Source: Effrenium voratum
Lineage: Eukaryota > Sar > Dinophyceae > Suessiales > Symbiodiniaceae
Direction: 5' to 3'
Length of the DNA: 64,000 bases
NCBI GenBank assembly: GCA_963377175.1
Contig: CAUJNA010003090.1
Location: 190,001 to 254,000 of the forward strand
Made by a program: the position numbers and the translations under genes. Shown here piece by piece: positions 39,301-54,300 of this stretch. The notes beneath the pieces are model-generated. The model saw only the letters and a program-made list of their open reading frames with translations. It did no database searches and had not been told where the DNA came from. Numbering within the stretch: the first letter of the stretch is position 1; every line of letters starts with the position of its first letter.

Positions 39301-42300
39301 CCCCAATTCGGCAGGGGGTTTTGTTGGCTGAGCAACCCAAAATCAGGCTGTACACCTCCTTCTCCCTTGAGGGCAATGGTTTCGCTGGGGTGGACACCAA
39401 CCATCTTGGAAAATACCCCTCAGGGCACGGGTTTCCGCGCCCCTAACCAATCCCCTGGTGGTCCTCTTCAAGTGGATTCAAACCTCGGGATTTCCAATGT
39501 GACGAGACACTCACCAAAGCAAAGCTTCCAAAATATTCCAAACATATGCAGCCTACCGGCCAGTCGATTCACATGATCTTCCGCTTTGCCCGCCCGATCA
39601 AACATCGCATGGATATTCTTTGATGCTTGTCCTTGTAGAGAACCTAGCATCTAAAATGAGTTATGAGGGGGCCCGTGTTCGTCGCCCCAGGTTTGGAAGA
39701 CATTTCCGGTGGCACCAGGTCCAGAAAGGGGCCCTATGTTTGGAACCTCCCCCCCAAATCAAAAAACATAGCCCAGGTGGTACCCAAACCCCCCCGCCCC
39801 CCAAACCCAAGAACCCCCTGGGCTCCAACCGACCGATCGTCAAGATTCGGTTTTGGGCAAATTGGTTGAATGAAACTCCCGAAAGAAGACCCCTTGAGGA
39901 ATTGCTTAAAAAGTCCAAACTGGTGTTGTCGCTTGAAATTGTCCAAACCCGAAAGGATGCGATTTGTTTTTTTCCCCTCGAGGTAGGCTTTCAAGAGGAT
40001 TCGGGTGAGTCCCCCATGTGAAGACACATCCAGGCAGTAGAAAGTCCAAGAACTCAGGGAGCGAGTTGGTCATCTTTGAGAAACTGAGTAAACCTGGTGT
40101 GTGCGCCACCTCTCATTCAAAGGTTGTGCCACCGGACCCCTGGCACATTTACCCCCTTAAGGATAAGACAAAAAGCGACGTAAATTGCAGGTAAATAAGC
40201 TCTAAGGCTTACAGTAACTGTCAGTCATACTTCTTCTTTGGGGTTTGATCTGGGACCCGGTCTGTAAAAGTATTTGACTGGATCCGCAGGCTCTTCACAT
40301 GGAACTCGAAAAGGCTCAGGAAGTGCGTAGGACTGTAGTTTGGCTACATGTCAATGTTGAGCTTTATAAACCCCTCCTATAAGCGGGTGTCACCCACAAA
40401 AGTGATCGATATTTGCACTCCAAAGGGGACACCCCCTAATGGCCCTACCAGGACTTTGTTAATCTGGCTGGTAATCTCAATAGGGAACCCCCTCCAAAGT
40501 GGTTGGTGGACATGAATCCCCACCTCAATCATGTCCACCAAGGGGTCCCCTAGACCCACGCCCCCTGCCTTGAGGCAGGACGTCATCTTTCTCCGGGTCT
40601 CTGCCATCCTCGGACCAAGCTGGCAGTGGACCAGCACTAACAGCATCTGCCTGGATGCTCTCGGCCTCCAATGAAAGACGACATCTTGGACACGCGGTTT
40701 GGGGTCTCAAGACCGGGAGCGGAATTGCGCTAAATAAATTGGGGGTTTCCGGGCTGGGAGGAAGCCAAAAACCCCAAAACTCTCACTCTTCGTAGAACCT
40801 TCACCTGCTGCCATTTCCTCGTTTGCTCCCCGATTTAGTTAAAATTATGGCAAAACCAACGATCCCTGCTCATTTGCTCATCCCTGAAGCTCGCCACAAG
40901 CTCTCAGGGGCATCTGTCCATCATGACCACAATCGATGGAAAGGGCAGCAGTTCATCACTCCACTCGCGCCCCGCCCGTTGGGTTTGATACTTGACCCTT
41001 GACCAGCGCCCGAAGCTCGTGGAGATGGTTGTTTATGTGTATATATGTATATACACGTGATATGTGCATCTACGTCTGATGCAATGACATCATGATCCTT
41101 GCTAAATCACGTAATAGAACCCCCCCCCCCCCCCACACAACAATGGAGGAAACATTGGGAAGTCACGTTAAGCGCGGTGCCAAGATGATGATGTCCTCAG
41201 GCGGGTAGTGCTTCAGTACATATTTCACCAGCTGCTGAACCTTCGCTTGCGCTGTCTCTTGGAGCCGCCGCAGGAGATGCTCAGACCCACCCAGGCGGGG
41301 AATATGGTGAGAACCCCGCGCACGGGGTAACATACTGTGTAGCATTTATTTGCTTAAGCCCGATGGGGGAAAAAAAAGAAAGAAAAAAAAACACAGTAGT
41401 GATAGATTCCCTTGGGAAGAAAAACAATATTCTTAAGCAAATGGACGATAGGGAACGTAGTTCGGACACCAAGCGAAAGGTCCCCATGCTTCGGGCAAAG
41501 GCTTGACATGTTTCGATGAGGCACTCAATGTCAGGGCGATTTGCTTTTGACAACCTGCCAGGAACCTAAATCAAAGGCCCCTCGCTTTTGCTCATCTCTC
41601 ATTGACCAGTTGCTCAATCTTGGCTTCCCATGAATTATTTGGGAACATCTGTTGGCTTTCGGAGAAAAAGCAAGAGAGAGGACAGCCACCCATGTTGAAT
41701 AACAATTTCCGCATGTAAGCCTCAACCAAGCCAAAAAGGGTTGCCTTTGGGCACGATGTTTGCGGGAACCGCAAAGGGGCTTCTCTCCTTTTCTCACTGG
41801 TTCTCAGCAGGGAATGGGGAATGACTCATAAATTATCCAACTGGTTTCCTTTGAAGAAAGCCCAGAAGGCGGATTCCCAAAACCCTCAAAACGATTCGAT
41901 GACCAAGTTTTCAGACCTCACCCCGCCCCGGATAAGAAAGAGGGATTCGATACGTTCAATGAGCCTTAAGGGACCCCTCCCTCGAATGCAAGTGCACACG
42001 GGGCTTCCCAAGGAAAGTCCCCAGAAACCCTGGCAAGTATTGTTTTGATTGTTGAAGGGAAACCAATCCAAGACAAAGGGAACAAAACTTGCTGGTGCTC
42101 AGGGAATGAGACATGGAATGACCCCATCCAGCTGGCGGTTTCCTTTAAGGGAATCCCATGGGTTCATTCCGACAGTCCCCTCATCCCACTCGCCTCTCGA
42201 GAGCCTTCCCCTAGCGCCAGGTAGGGGTTGGGGATGATGACCACATCAAACCTGAGCGCGGCGTCGAAAAAGCAAGACATCTATATGAGCACCCAGGTGA

Positions 42301-45300
42301 AACTCACCAAAAAAGGGGAAAATACATAAAGCTCTAGATCGTGTGTTGATGAAGCCATAGTTTGTGACCGTTTACGTTTACGATGCCATAAGTCATGACG
42401 AGGGTCGAGGCAAACCGTGGGCTGCCAAAGAAGATCAATGCGGCCGTGTGTTGTCACATGTGCCTCCTCTAACAACCACGCGAAACATGGGGAGGCCGCC
42501 CCTGGAGATTGTTGGGGAATGTGGTGGGTGTGCCAACCGACAACAGACTACACATATGTGTCTCAGTTAGTCTTGTATATGTGCGGGTTCACACAAACAG
42601 CTATTGATTTGTGCAGATGCAACACAAACACGGTACTACTGCGGCAAACAGCACACCAGTATAATATATAGCTGTGTCTTAGCATTTGTGCCAACGTCTG
42701 ATTCGCTTTCAGGGCATGGACACCTCCCCCGCTTTTGACTGCTTCTCAACCCGGGGAGATATCACGTCTCTGTCACCTCTGTGCACAAACTGCCCTTCCG
42801 GAGTAAATGTCGGAAGGACAAACTTGGTGCATCGGCCGGTGCTCAGCCCCGGTGTTGGTTTACACAAATTAATCAGCACATGTTATTATGCTTCCAAAAC
42901 CTGAATGAAGGGATCCCGCAAAGGACCTTTGTCGTGGTGAGCTCGTTACACCCCCAGGTGAGCTCGCAATAAATAGGTAGATTATTGCAAGGATATTAAC
43001 CAGCTAAAGGTAGATTAGGGCTAGAGATTATCAGACCAGATTATCAAACAAGATTGGTAAATAAATAGGTAGATTATCAAACCAGCTAGAGCCATCTAAA
43101 GTATTATTTTAGGGCTCAAGTGCAGGCCGAGTGTCTCGTGACGGGCAACTTGGCGATTGATGGCCTGTAGGGGGCGCTGCGGCCACAGGGTAGGGTCATT
43201 CCCATAGCTTTTGAAAAAATGGACGGCCCTGGTAAATGGAATAAACCAACACATCTTCTTTTCGGGGGAGCCTTTTGTGCTGAAACCATGGCTTCAACTT
43301 GGAAACCTCTCGTGCACGTTCTGTATTCTTTTCTCAACCCAAACTGAATGGCGGCCCCAGCTGCGAGCCAGTTGTCACGGCTTGAGTGAAATATGGATGA
43401 CCCTTCCGAACCAAGATGAAAATTTGGGGCTTTTTCAGTTTGGGTGCAATATGTTGAGACAAATAAGTCATCATCACAACCTACTAAAGTGGTCTACCCA
43501 AAATGTAACGAATCAAAAGGGCGGAAGGTCTGCGCTTATTTGTGGTTCAGACTATCCGTGAGCCTTCCTCCCAAGATTTTGATTGCCACAAAACCCACAC
43601 GAGCAGCGCCACAAACCTTGGGCAAACGTTTCGGGCACTGCTCACGGCTTGGCTTCTTGAAGCATTCCCTTTGGGAATCATGTTCAAAAGACTGACTGTT
43701 TTTTGCAGCCTCTACTAAAAATGAACAGAGTCAAAGAACCAACAGTGAAGAGGAGCCAAGGGAAACCATCCTTTCGGGCGCATTCACGCGTGGCCGCCAT
43801 CTTGAATCCATGGCAAAGGTTCCTATGAAACAAGCCCACAGCGGCGTTTCTCAAAATAGACCCAATAAAGCCAATTCGGAACCAACCATTCGAGCCCACA
43901 ATTCAGAGAAGCCGGATTTCTCACCTGGGCCTTGGCCGTGATGCGGAAAGAAACCAAAAACACAATTTAGAGCCTTATGGCGGTTGATGACCCTCCCCAC
44001 CAAATTCGCCTAGAGAGGAAACATGCTTGGTTTCGCGTGGGCTTTCCTTGGTTTCCCTTCCTTCCCTCGGGTTTCCCACTGTTTCCCCCTGGTGTCCAAC
44101 TCGTCGTTTCTCCGGTTTTCCCTTGGCTTCCCCTCGACGACACGGTTTCGACCCGCGCCAGCCGGGAGCGGTTCAGCGGGAGGTGCTCCAAGCGGTAGCC
44201 GTAGGAGAAGCCGCCGCCGTAGACCGCCACGGGGCCGCCCAGGCCCGACATCGACTGGGTGCGGGGTGGCTCGGTGGGAGGTTGGCACTCAGGAATTCAA
44301 CCACGAGTTCTTCATGTGTTTCCTGTAAATCATTTGTTTCAGAGTGAATGGTTGGTTGGATGGACGGAGGGATGGTTGGATGAATGGATGGATGGATGGA
44401 TGGATAGATAGATGCAAGGGTGGGTTGGGTGGTTGGATGGTTGGGCGCTTGTTCTAAATGAGGAACTCCTCAAACTGGTCGTTTTTCTCTTGGTTTCCTT
44501 TTGATACCCGTCTAACAGGGGACAACTATTTTGAGACAACCCCAAATGGACGGGCAATTAGTTGGGCGGTGTGGAGTCTATGCTAGAGTATGCTAGAGTA
44601 TTTCCCAGGCTTTTGCATGACGTTTTCATGAACTGGGGCAAAAATTGGAGGATGTTCAGATCCATCCGGGCACCTAGGGAGTGTTTTTGAGGGTACCCTT
44701 TCTGGGGTGGTGAAGGAAAACCAAGTGAAAAGCCGCCAACTCCACCCGCTTTGCAGGCCAAGATAGTAGCATCACTAGCTCACTTCGTGGATTGGCCCAA
44801 ACAAGGCCAAGAACTCGTTGCTTACCGCTCACATGGTCGAAACCAATCAGTAAGGTATTGAGTTTCTGCCCCGAGGTTGTTTGCATGGTCGGTGTGTGGG
44901 ATAATCTGTTCAGATGGGCTTGTGTATTCGTTTTTCCGTTCGTGGGAGCAAGGGTATCCAAAACCATAAAATAAGATAATACTAGACCATAAACAAAGAA
45001 CCATGCACAATACAACCACTAAAATAGAACGGGGTCAATCATCACCAAACTTGGTTGGCTGGATGACAGCCTGAGTTGGTTTGTGGGTGGGTGGGCGGGG
45101 TGGGGTGGGGTTGGGTTGGGTTGGGTTGGGTTGGGTTGGGTGGGTGGATGGGTTTGTCAGGCTGGTCGGGTTGAGTGGGTTGGTGGGTTGGTTGAATCTA
45201 TGTGGGTGCCTGTAAGATCAATAATCACCAAGCACAATCACTTGATCACTAGCAGTTTCCTCTTGACGGCACCGGGTCCCTGTCAGGTGCCATGCGGGAC

Positions 45301-48300
45301 AGTTCATAGAGCCAGGTGTTGGCGTGAGACCAAATGAAAGGCACCAAAACCCATGTGTTTGTGTGTGGGGGTTTCTGACTTTGTTTGATACGAGTATTCT
45401 CTTCAGCATAGTTTAAAGGGAAAGCAAAAGGACAAATCATAATCCATCTGTTTGTTGAGGGGGGCTGGTCCCCCTGTTTTTTTACCCGTGCATGTATGAG
45501 TCACAGTATGTTCATTGCGTCCCAAGTGAAACTGAATTTTGGTGAGTCCCCCCCGCATTTCACCTACTGGTAGCTTGATGAAACTTGGTAAGACTACAAA
45601 AAATGCCACATTGACAGTTGCTCAGTTGCTCATACAGCAGCCAATGGGGGCGCAGATCAGTGTAACACTAATGGAACATGGGCCGTAAAGGGAAACACGG
45701 CTTACTTCTGTTTCAAACGAGCCCAAACTGTTTCAACTTTCTGTCCGCTGAAGGACACATTTCTCCAAATCTTAACTTCCCGTTGAGGTAGCAACCAGAA
45801 GCTGCGACTGAGGCACGAAGCGGGGTTCTCCGCCCTCACCTAGTCCGCCGCTCCTCAGCCATGATACCGCCAAAAGGGGCGCACGCTGATCGGGAACCGA
45901 TCAGGAAAATCATACGGTAAACACCTAGGCGTAAATCTTCAGGCAACCCGTAGTTGGTGGTTTGGATTGGTGGTTTGGGGCTTTGGCCTGGTTGTAGCGT
46001 GTAACTGGGAAACCACTCCACACTTTCAAACCAATCCAAAGCATCAGGCAACTTACCACTTGGAACTCCAGAGTGGCATTCCTTTGGCTTCCCTAACCAA
46101 CACAAAAAACCAGCTACCCAAAAGCAAGACACCCATATCCTGGTCACCTAGAGTATTGAAAGCACATAGGCCCTCAAACGCGGGTCATTCCTTCACACTT
46201 CATTCCGGCTGAATCAAATCATCATCCATTTGCCGACCTTGAATACTTTTCCAAGCCAATGATGATGAAAACCTGCCACTTCCCGAAAAAAGAACAGGAT
46301 CGAGTTGAGTGAGAAGGAAAACCACCCAGTTTGGTCTGTCCCCTCAAAATATACACACCCGTTTTGACTTGGCCGTTTCTTTGGCAAGAAAATCATTGCA
46401 GGTGATGTTGAGCGTCAGTACCGTGCACTGCGTCTGCGGGCAAACGGTGCGGCGGTTGATGGGCTGCATTGGCTGCACTTTGGGCGTGTACATGTAGTCC
46501 AGGACTGGGAAGTCCACCTGGAACTCGCGGCTCAGGAATTATGGCCGCGGGTAAAAAATAGGTACCCCGAATGGGTCAAAATAGGGTAACCCCAAAACAC
46601 CTGCAACGGAGGCAAAATGGGTGTGGGTCAACAAAATGGCAACCCCAAAATGTGTTGCAATGGGTTGCCCTGGAAAGTGGAAATATGGACTAAAACCTTT
46701 CGGTCTGTCTGGTGGTTTAATTTTGACCCATATCCATATGGAACCTTTTCAGGGGGGGGATTCAGTGCGACTGAATCGGCAATGACTCTTAAGCCAAGTC
46801 TAAGGCAGGAAGCTTTAGGGCAGTGAAAGGAAAGCCCGGCGGTGATTCCAGTTCCTGGCATGAATAACCATGAGAACCAGGAACATCTCTGGTTGCCTAC
46901 TATAGATTACTATGGCAATGGCGAAAGTGCCAGCCCAAATCCCAGAAGGGCGGCCGGCCAAGCAAAAACAAAACTGACAAACCAGCAGGTCAAAAAGGTC
47001 GAATCGCTGCGCAACGACATCGCCGTCCAACTCCAGACCACAAAAGGACGGTATCAGAATTTGGCAGTCAGTTGCCCGTGTTGTCCCCAAAATCTGACCC
47101 CCCGACCAAAACTTGTGGTTTTTTTCAGGGTGGCTCATCTGCGCTTGTTCCCACAATGTAGGACCCCAACCAAAAATCATGCATTTTGTTGTTGTTTGAC
47201 TTCGGGTCTCTCTTTACGCGCCCAACAAGGGGTACCGACTCCAAAGGAACCGGCTAATTTGGCGACAGGCACCAGCCCGGATCCCAGTAGCCTCCGCAGA
47301 CCATGCAGCGACCTTCGGGCCGACGTTGCCATCAAGCGCTCGATCCAACTTCCACCCCGCAACCGAGCCTCCCGCCGTTTCTCCTTCAATTGGGTTTACA
47401 GGTGGAGTCCATGAAAACTGTCACTTGTGGAGGCGCAAGAAACAAAATGAAGAAACCTGGTTTATCATACAGTAAAATGGGTCTGTGGAAGCTCCCAGGA
47501 CCCCTTCGGAAGACTTGGTTCCGCTCACGGAGGCCTTCTGTGAGCTTCCATGTTTGTCTGAGGGGGTGTATGTAGTGGCATTAAAGAAACGCCAAGAGGT
47601 GCAGTCCTTAGGCTTTGGGTAGGATGCCGTAGCTGTAGTTCTCCTCTGTTTCAAACAATTACAACCAAAAGCGACCCAGGGCATCTAGAAGTTTCACAAC
47701 AGAAGGATCAAACAACATCGCGATCAGCCACAGTAAATTCTCAGAGAAAATTAATGCGGGGATCAACCTTTACGCATGTCGACCACCGAAGGGGCATTGC
47801 CATTTTGAGATTCACCCAGATTGCCATCAGCCAATGCTGAGCAACACACACGTAGCAAAGGTAGTCGCCGTGGTAGCCTCGGAATGCTCTGCAACGGGCT
47901 TGTCTTGAACAGGGGAACCCTCATAGGTGGCCCTTTTTGGAAAATGAATGGCACCGGTAAATGTAGTAAAACCAATCTAAACCCGGGGAACCCATCTATT
48001 GCTAGCCAAACTAACCGATCAAAGGGACACCTATCAGAACCCCATGTTTGGTTTGGTTGCCTTTCGACGTTTCGCCAAAGCACAAGGCACTCAGGATCGC
48101 GAATCAAAGGATTGAAGCCAGAAAACGAGGGCCCTCCAGTACCAACAGAAAACCTATTCTTTTACAAGGTCGACAAGTTTTAAACAAGATCTACTGGGTT
48201 CAACGAAAGTGAGCCTGTGTTTTAAGGGCTTCTTTTGGGGTGATTTCCCTTTAAGCCAAATCTACTGGGTCCAACTTAAAGTATGCCTGCTGGCGTCCCT

Positions 48301-51300
48301 TTGAACCAGACCAGCCTGCCTTTTAAGGGCGCTTTTGGGGTGGATGCGTCTCATTGGGTGAGTCACAATCCAAACCCTGTAAAGCACCCCGAGAGCGGAT
48401 ATCCATCGCGATTTCTACAGCTGCGACTGTCCCCTTATCCACCAAGGTTTCGCCCGTAGCTCACAACTCAGGGCCCTTTTTGGTATCCCCTTTAGAAGGC
48501 ACGAGGGTCGAACATCGCCACGTACGTGTGTGTGTGTGTGTGTGTGCCAAACCCCAAATTGCGCAGCGTTCCGTTGTGGTTTCCCTCTCAAATGAGACTG
48601 AGACAGTGGTTCCCTCGTACTAAAAAAACAAAAAGCCAACGCCCTCCGCTCGAAAACCCCCAGGGGTGGTTTTCTCATGGCTCCAAGGCACAGCCGGCCA
48701 CGAAGAGAGCCTTGGTGATCTTCTTTCCCGAGGCACCCAGAATATATCTGGCCAGCGCCTGCCGATTCGATGGGGCGAGTGCGTAGGTTCATGGGCCAAA
48801 AGCTTGGATTTGGGATGGAAACAAACGCATCCTGATAACTGTCGCTGGCAAATTCTGTGGTCACTTTGAGGTACTCTCCGAGCCTGTCAGCTCATCGGGT
48901 CGTTTGGTGGCCGCCTCTAGCACCCGCTTTGGGAACGGTAAGTGGCCGGGACTTCCCAGGCCTTTCCTCCTCCATTTTTGGTTTGGGCAGGTAGCCCCTC
49001 ATTTTGAGCGAAACAGGGTGTCCGGAAAGCAAAACCCAGCAGGGCAAGGTTCACTTTTGGCTCAAAGCATCACTCACTTTACATTTGGCCCAAGAGGTGA
49101 TGTTCACCTGGACAAACTTTGGGTAGAAGCAAATGAGCTCTGATTGCATTATATTTCGTCTACGCTATTTATATGTATATAGAGATATAGATACATATAA
49201 TCATGTTGGACGGGACCCCAGTGTAAAGCAACAAAACTAGTCTGGTAATCCTGGATTTGTGGTTTAGATTGGCGGTTGAACAATCCAAACCACCAAGTAC
49301 AAGGATACAAGGATGCTGAGGCTTTGGCCGCCGGATGCTTCGTTTGCACTCGCCATGGGTCTGTCAAACTGACCCTCTTGGGATGATTTGTTACAGGCTT
49401 CATTCCCCCTAAGGGAAGCCCACCGTGGTCCAAAAAGGTGTTCAAAGTCTATACCCGCCCTTTGCAGGGAAATAAAACACATAGGCATCTTTGTTTGGTT
49501 GCTCTTCAGATCCCCTGCTGAAAGCTTAACTTCTAGTGGGTTAAATGAAAACCCAACCACTAAACCAACTAAAAGCAACCACACACCTAAGCTGAACCGG
49601 ATGGCCGGGAACCAAGAAGAAAAAGGAGGAGAACGGGCTCGCAACCCGCAGGTCAGGTCCGGGTGAAACCTCAACTCAGTTGCCCCTTAGGGACCCAGAA
49701 ATAAAATATCCACCTTTTGGGGCCACGACTAAAAATGGACAAATATGAGGGGAAACCAAAAGGTCCAAAAGGTCGCTTCGCTTTGGTCAAGTGAGCAAAA
49801 GGTCCAGTCCCTCGCCTCTGTGGTGAGGTGCTGCTGCGTGTGCCTCAGGAGCTCGGCCTGGGACAAGTCGTGTGGCTTTCTTGGTGGTGTCCACTTCAAA
49901 ACCCCAGAAAGGGTATCATGGCCGTGGCTCAAAAATAGCAATCGGCCCAACATGGGTGGTTTCCCCTTCAACACCAACCAAAAAGGGCAACGTCAAGCAA
50001 ATCAGACTAACATGAAAGCCCCAATTGTGATGGAACTCAGCCTTCCCTTTGGGGTTCCACGCGCAGATTAAAAGGACCCTCGTCTCGCCCCAAGCGACGT
50101 GTTTTCGACTCCAAGAAGCCGCTAGCGTGGCGTAGCCCTCCGTGTGCGCGAGGCGGAACTCCTCAGGCACAAGGCCCTCGAAGTGCCGCGCCGCCCTGGA
50201 CGAGGCACGGAATGCACGGGGACCCCCACGCGTACCCTATACTCCTCGGCAGATTAGTACTCCCTCCAACAATCATGGAAACTGACAGGAAGGCTTTGGA
50301 CGACTGCTTTATTTTTGGGGAAGCCACCCGTTCATGATTGTGGAAAGAGGGCAACGCAAGGAAACCCAAAAGGGGAGTCCGAGTTCCAAAAGGAGTTTCC
50401 TCTGTTGTCTTTTTGTGGGTGCGAGCCATGCTACTTTCACATGTCAATGAAGCAAGGATGGTTTATAAAGGGCGTTAAGTCGTTTGTCGAACCAGGAAAA
50501 GCACCACACCCATTGGCCCATGCCAGCAGCGGCCAAAAAACCGAGTTGACTGTCGTTTCTAAGATGGTAGGCTTATATGTGCGGCTGTCTAAACTCCTTG
50601 TATCCTGCAGTGGACACCGCCAATTTGGGACGCCCCTGTCGCTTCCCGCGTGTTTTTGCGTTCTGGTTTTTAAGGCCATCGCTCTTACATATTGGGGCAA
50701 TTGAATAATTGTTCTAAATATCCAAATCAAAAGGCTTCCAAACATAATAGTTTGTTTTCGTGAAATCCAAGCCAACCTGCACTACTAAACTTAATTGTTT
50801 CCTGCTGGGGTTCTTCCACGTATACGATTAGCTTGCGCATCAATGCTGCAGGGTGCTGCTGCAATGTGCTGTTTCAGTGTGCTGCCGCAGGCCGAGACTT
50901 AGGTGCTGTTGCAATGCTGTTGCGTGATGCTGCTGCAGGGTGTTGTTGAGTATGCTGCTGCAAGATGCTGTTGCACGGAGCTGCTGCAGGCCGAGACTCA
51001 GAGTTGCGCAGGGGTGCTGTTGCAAGGCGCTGCTGCATGGTCCTGCTGCTGGTCGTAAACCAAAGCGAAAGGCTTGCTATCAAAGGCAAGTGTGTTCAGG
51101 ACATTAAATGGGCAGCTGGGCAACTTGAAACCTTTAGGCATCGCTTCGCGCATCGTTTGGGCATTGCTTTGGGCATCGCTTCGGCACATCTTCATGTTGC
51201 ATGTTATGAAGGTGATCTAGCTTCAAGCACAGCCACACGCCACCTGGCAGATCTAGCAACCAACAGCTGTCAAGTGTTGATATGGGTTTCTCGTTCTGTG

Positions 51301-54300
51301 AGGGACTTGCGAGCATGGATGGTTTTTCTGCTTGGTTTTCCTCTGAACCTCCGCGATCAAGTAGCGAAAGCAATATTCACTCTGTGGTTGTTGATACATA
51401 CAAGAGCATGGCATGGCTTTTGGGACCCCATCGCTTCCCGCAGCTTTCTTCACATTTGGAAAACCGATGTGCGCCGAATACATATTCTAGACAACGCGAG
51501 CTTTGACGGTTGCTCTATGGGCCTTACCACCTCAAATGACTGTTCGGAATCGGTTTGGGCGCGCAAGATGACACGCCCCACGGCGTGGTTCAGGCTATCA
51601 TGAATTTGTTCGGCGGGTGTTTAAGGCCTTTTTCCCGCGGTAATGGTATTCTCGGCTTCGAACGGGACTACGCTGCCGACTAGCCAGTCAACGGCCAAAG
51701 CACAATGCTCTTTCCACCTTGCTTTGTAGGGTAGGTTGCGAAAAAGGATTCAACGACCAGACCCTGGTTCCCTTTGAAGAACCAAAAGGAGGTTGTTTAA
51801 AGGATAGCCGTTCAAACATGTGGATTTTGTTCGGCCTCAAACTGAATGGGTTTCCGGTTGCTCTGCCTTTAACAAAGACCCAACAAGGGTACCCTCAGCA
51901 AAAAACACACTCGTGCTTAAACAGAGCTGACTCGCCCGACCGTACCGGCGACCTGGGGTGCCCGAATCACTGCGAAGCAAACTTCCTGTCTTCCACGAAG
52001 TGGGAATCGACATGAGCCACACAATCACAGAAATTGATGTCATGGGAATGGGGACAATGTCAAATCATGTTCCGCAAACAAGAAGGGATGTCTCACTTGG
52101 ACAGGGGTCTTGAAAGCTCCAGTGACTCAACCACGGCATTGCTCCCTCTGCCTGAGCAACGTCTTGTTCACAAAGACCAGAGCAGTATCAGGTATCTCCT
52201 CTGCCGCCTGGATATAGGGCACCTTGCTTGGCGAATCGATCGGCATTTTTTTGCTCGGCATGGTTTGGTTCTGACAAACTATTTGCAGGGAGTAAGCATA
52301 CCCTCCCATCCAGCAAATGGAAGCTGACACGAAAATTGAAGAACATGACTTTCCTTGGGGCAAGGTGCCAGTCAACTGCCCTCCATCTTGCATCCTTCGG
52401 CCCAGGATTCGATGCTGGTGCCAAGCTCTCGCTGGAATTCGTAGCTGAATCCCCCGGGCAAGGTTAACCCAGGACTAATAAACCCGTCCTACTGCTAGGG
52501 GGCTGTTCTCTCCAAAAGTGGCCTGAACCTCCTCTAAAGAGGGGCGCCGCCCCGATCAAATCGACAAGGGTTTCTGCTTAATCCTGGGTGCCCAGCTAGG
52601 ACTTTCATGGCAAAGCTCTTTCCGCATCAGATCCTTTGACTTTATGGCTCTGGCTGCAACGAGTTCAGAAACGAAAAAACGCAACCATGCAGCTACTTGT
52701 CAAACAACTGACAGAGGCTCAATATGTGTCAAAAGTCCAAAAGTCGCCCTCTTAGGGATGTTAAGAGCACGGAACCCCGGGCACCCCTGGTTTTTTGTAC
52801 AACAAACATGAACATGAAACGGTTCTTGCATGTTGGACTTCTGGTGCACCTGTCAACAAGGTGCCTCAAACGTAACCAAGCTACAAAAGCCTGTGCACAT
52901 GCACCACCTCTGCCCCACCAGCATCATCAGCTTACATTTTAGGCGGCCTTCCCCAGCCCATTTTACGGCCTTCCCCAGCCACATTTGCGGCCATCCAAGC
53001 CAGCAACATGCCTGCAAAAAGCCTGTGCACATGCACCGCACTGACCCCACAAAAAAGGGAACATGGGAAGGGGAGGGGGGGGGGGGGGCAGCAATCCTTG
53101 ATGGAAAAACAGAAACATGCACGGGTTTGGGGGGGGGGGGGGGAATGCAACATTTCCAGGCCCCCCCCCATTTTTGGACCCTAACGGGGTGGGGATCCCC
53201 AAGCCCTATGGCTCGCACGACTTCTTTCGCCGAGCTTCGGAGCCGCAGGAAAGAATCTCGTAGATGCGCATGGTCTCCCACCCTGTCGGGAAAAAAGGTC
53301 TGTTGCCCGAGAAGAACTTCCAGTTGAGCTGGTTCCAAAGCAACATAGACAATTTCGCCATGAACAAAACTCAAAATAACATCGAGCACCTCCATGTATG
53401 TGTTAATGGGACATGGACGGAGGCACAAAGGTTTCCATTCACCCTTCCCCCAAAGCAAAAGGGGGTTGAACAAAAACCTACCCAGTGTTGCTTTCCATTT
53501 GGCAGTTGTGTCAGTGCCTAACTAAGTCTGAAGGGAGAGCCTAGCTATGGCCCAACTATACTAGAAGGCCCAGGTTGGAACATGTTCCGTGTCTGCCCTA
53601 TGAACTTCTATTTGGGTGTCCAGTGCCTTCAACCAATGACATAGACAATTCCATCATCGAGGAACCATCGACCACCCACTGAAAAGGCGAGCATCCCCTT
53701 GTCGTCTTTATGGACATCCAGCAGTCGGATTATCCCTGACGAGACACCTCAATGGATTGAGAGGGCTTCATCATGAGCGATTCCCCGCCCGGGAATCGGA
53801 ACTTGAATGAAGTCTCGGCGTGTCTAAATTTTAGGCAAATCTGAGTCAACACCTGCCGCATTTCTAGGCGCCGAGGTTGACCCACAGGTTGCGACTTGTT
53901 GACTTGTCGATCGAGTACAAAACATTCGGCATACATGAGGTGGTTCCTTTAAAAAAGCTTCTCAGCGTCCCTCTAATTGGTGGTTTGGAACTTAGGGGCA
54001 GTTTTCCATTAACCCACTACAAGACCAAGCGGTTCAAATCCCCAAACAACCAATCCAAACCACCAATTGAGGATTGCCCGGTCTGCCTTGAAAGCCCGCC
54101 GACATTGTTCGGCGTGTCGGAGACCTAAGAGAGGATAGAGGATAACGAGCCGGTGTCGCAAAACAGGGGTCCCAGGCTCGATTCCCCCTGCCGGCTCTTT
54201 GCTGGTTTGGGGTTCCTGCCTCCTTTTGCCGAAAATCTGGAAACACTCTGTGTTTTTGGACGTCCTAATTGCGAAAACGCTGGAAAAAACGTGTTTTTGG

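Noticed and set aside
45083..45150. Telomere-like TTGGG repeats
   Set aside because: Short, interrupted, and not the TTTAGGG unit; embedded in an intron.
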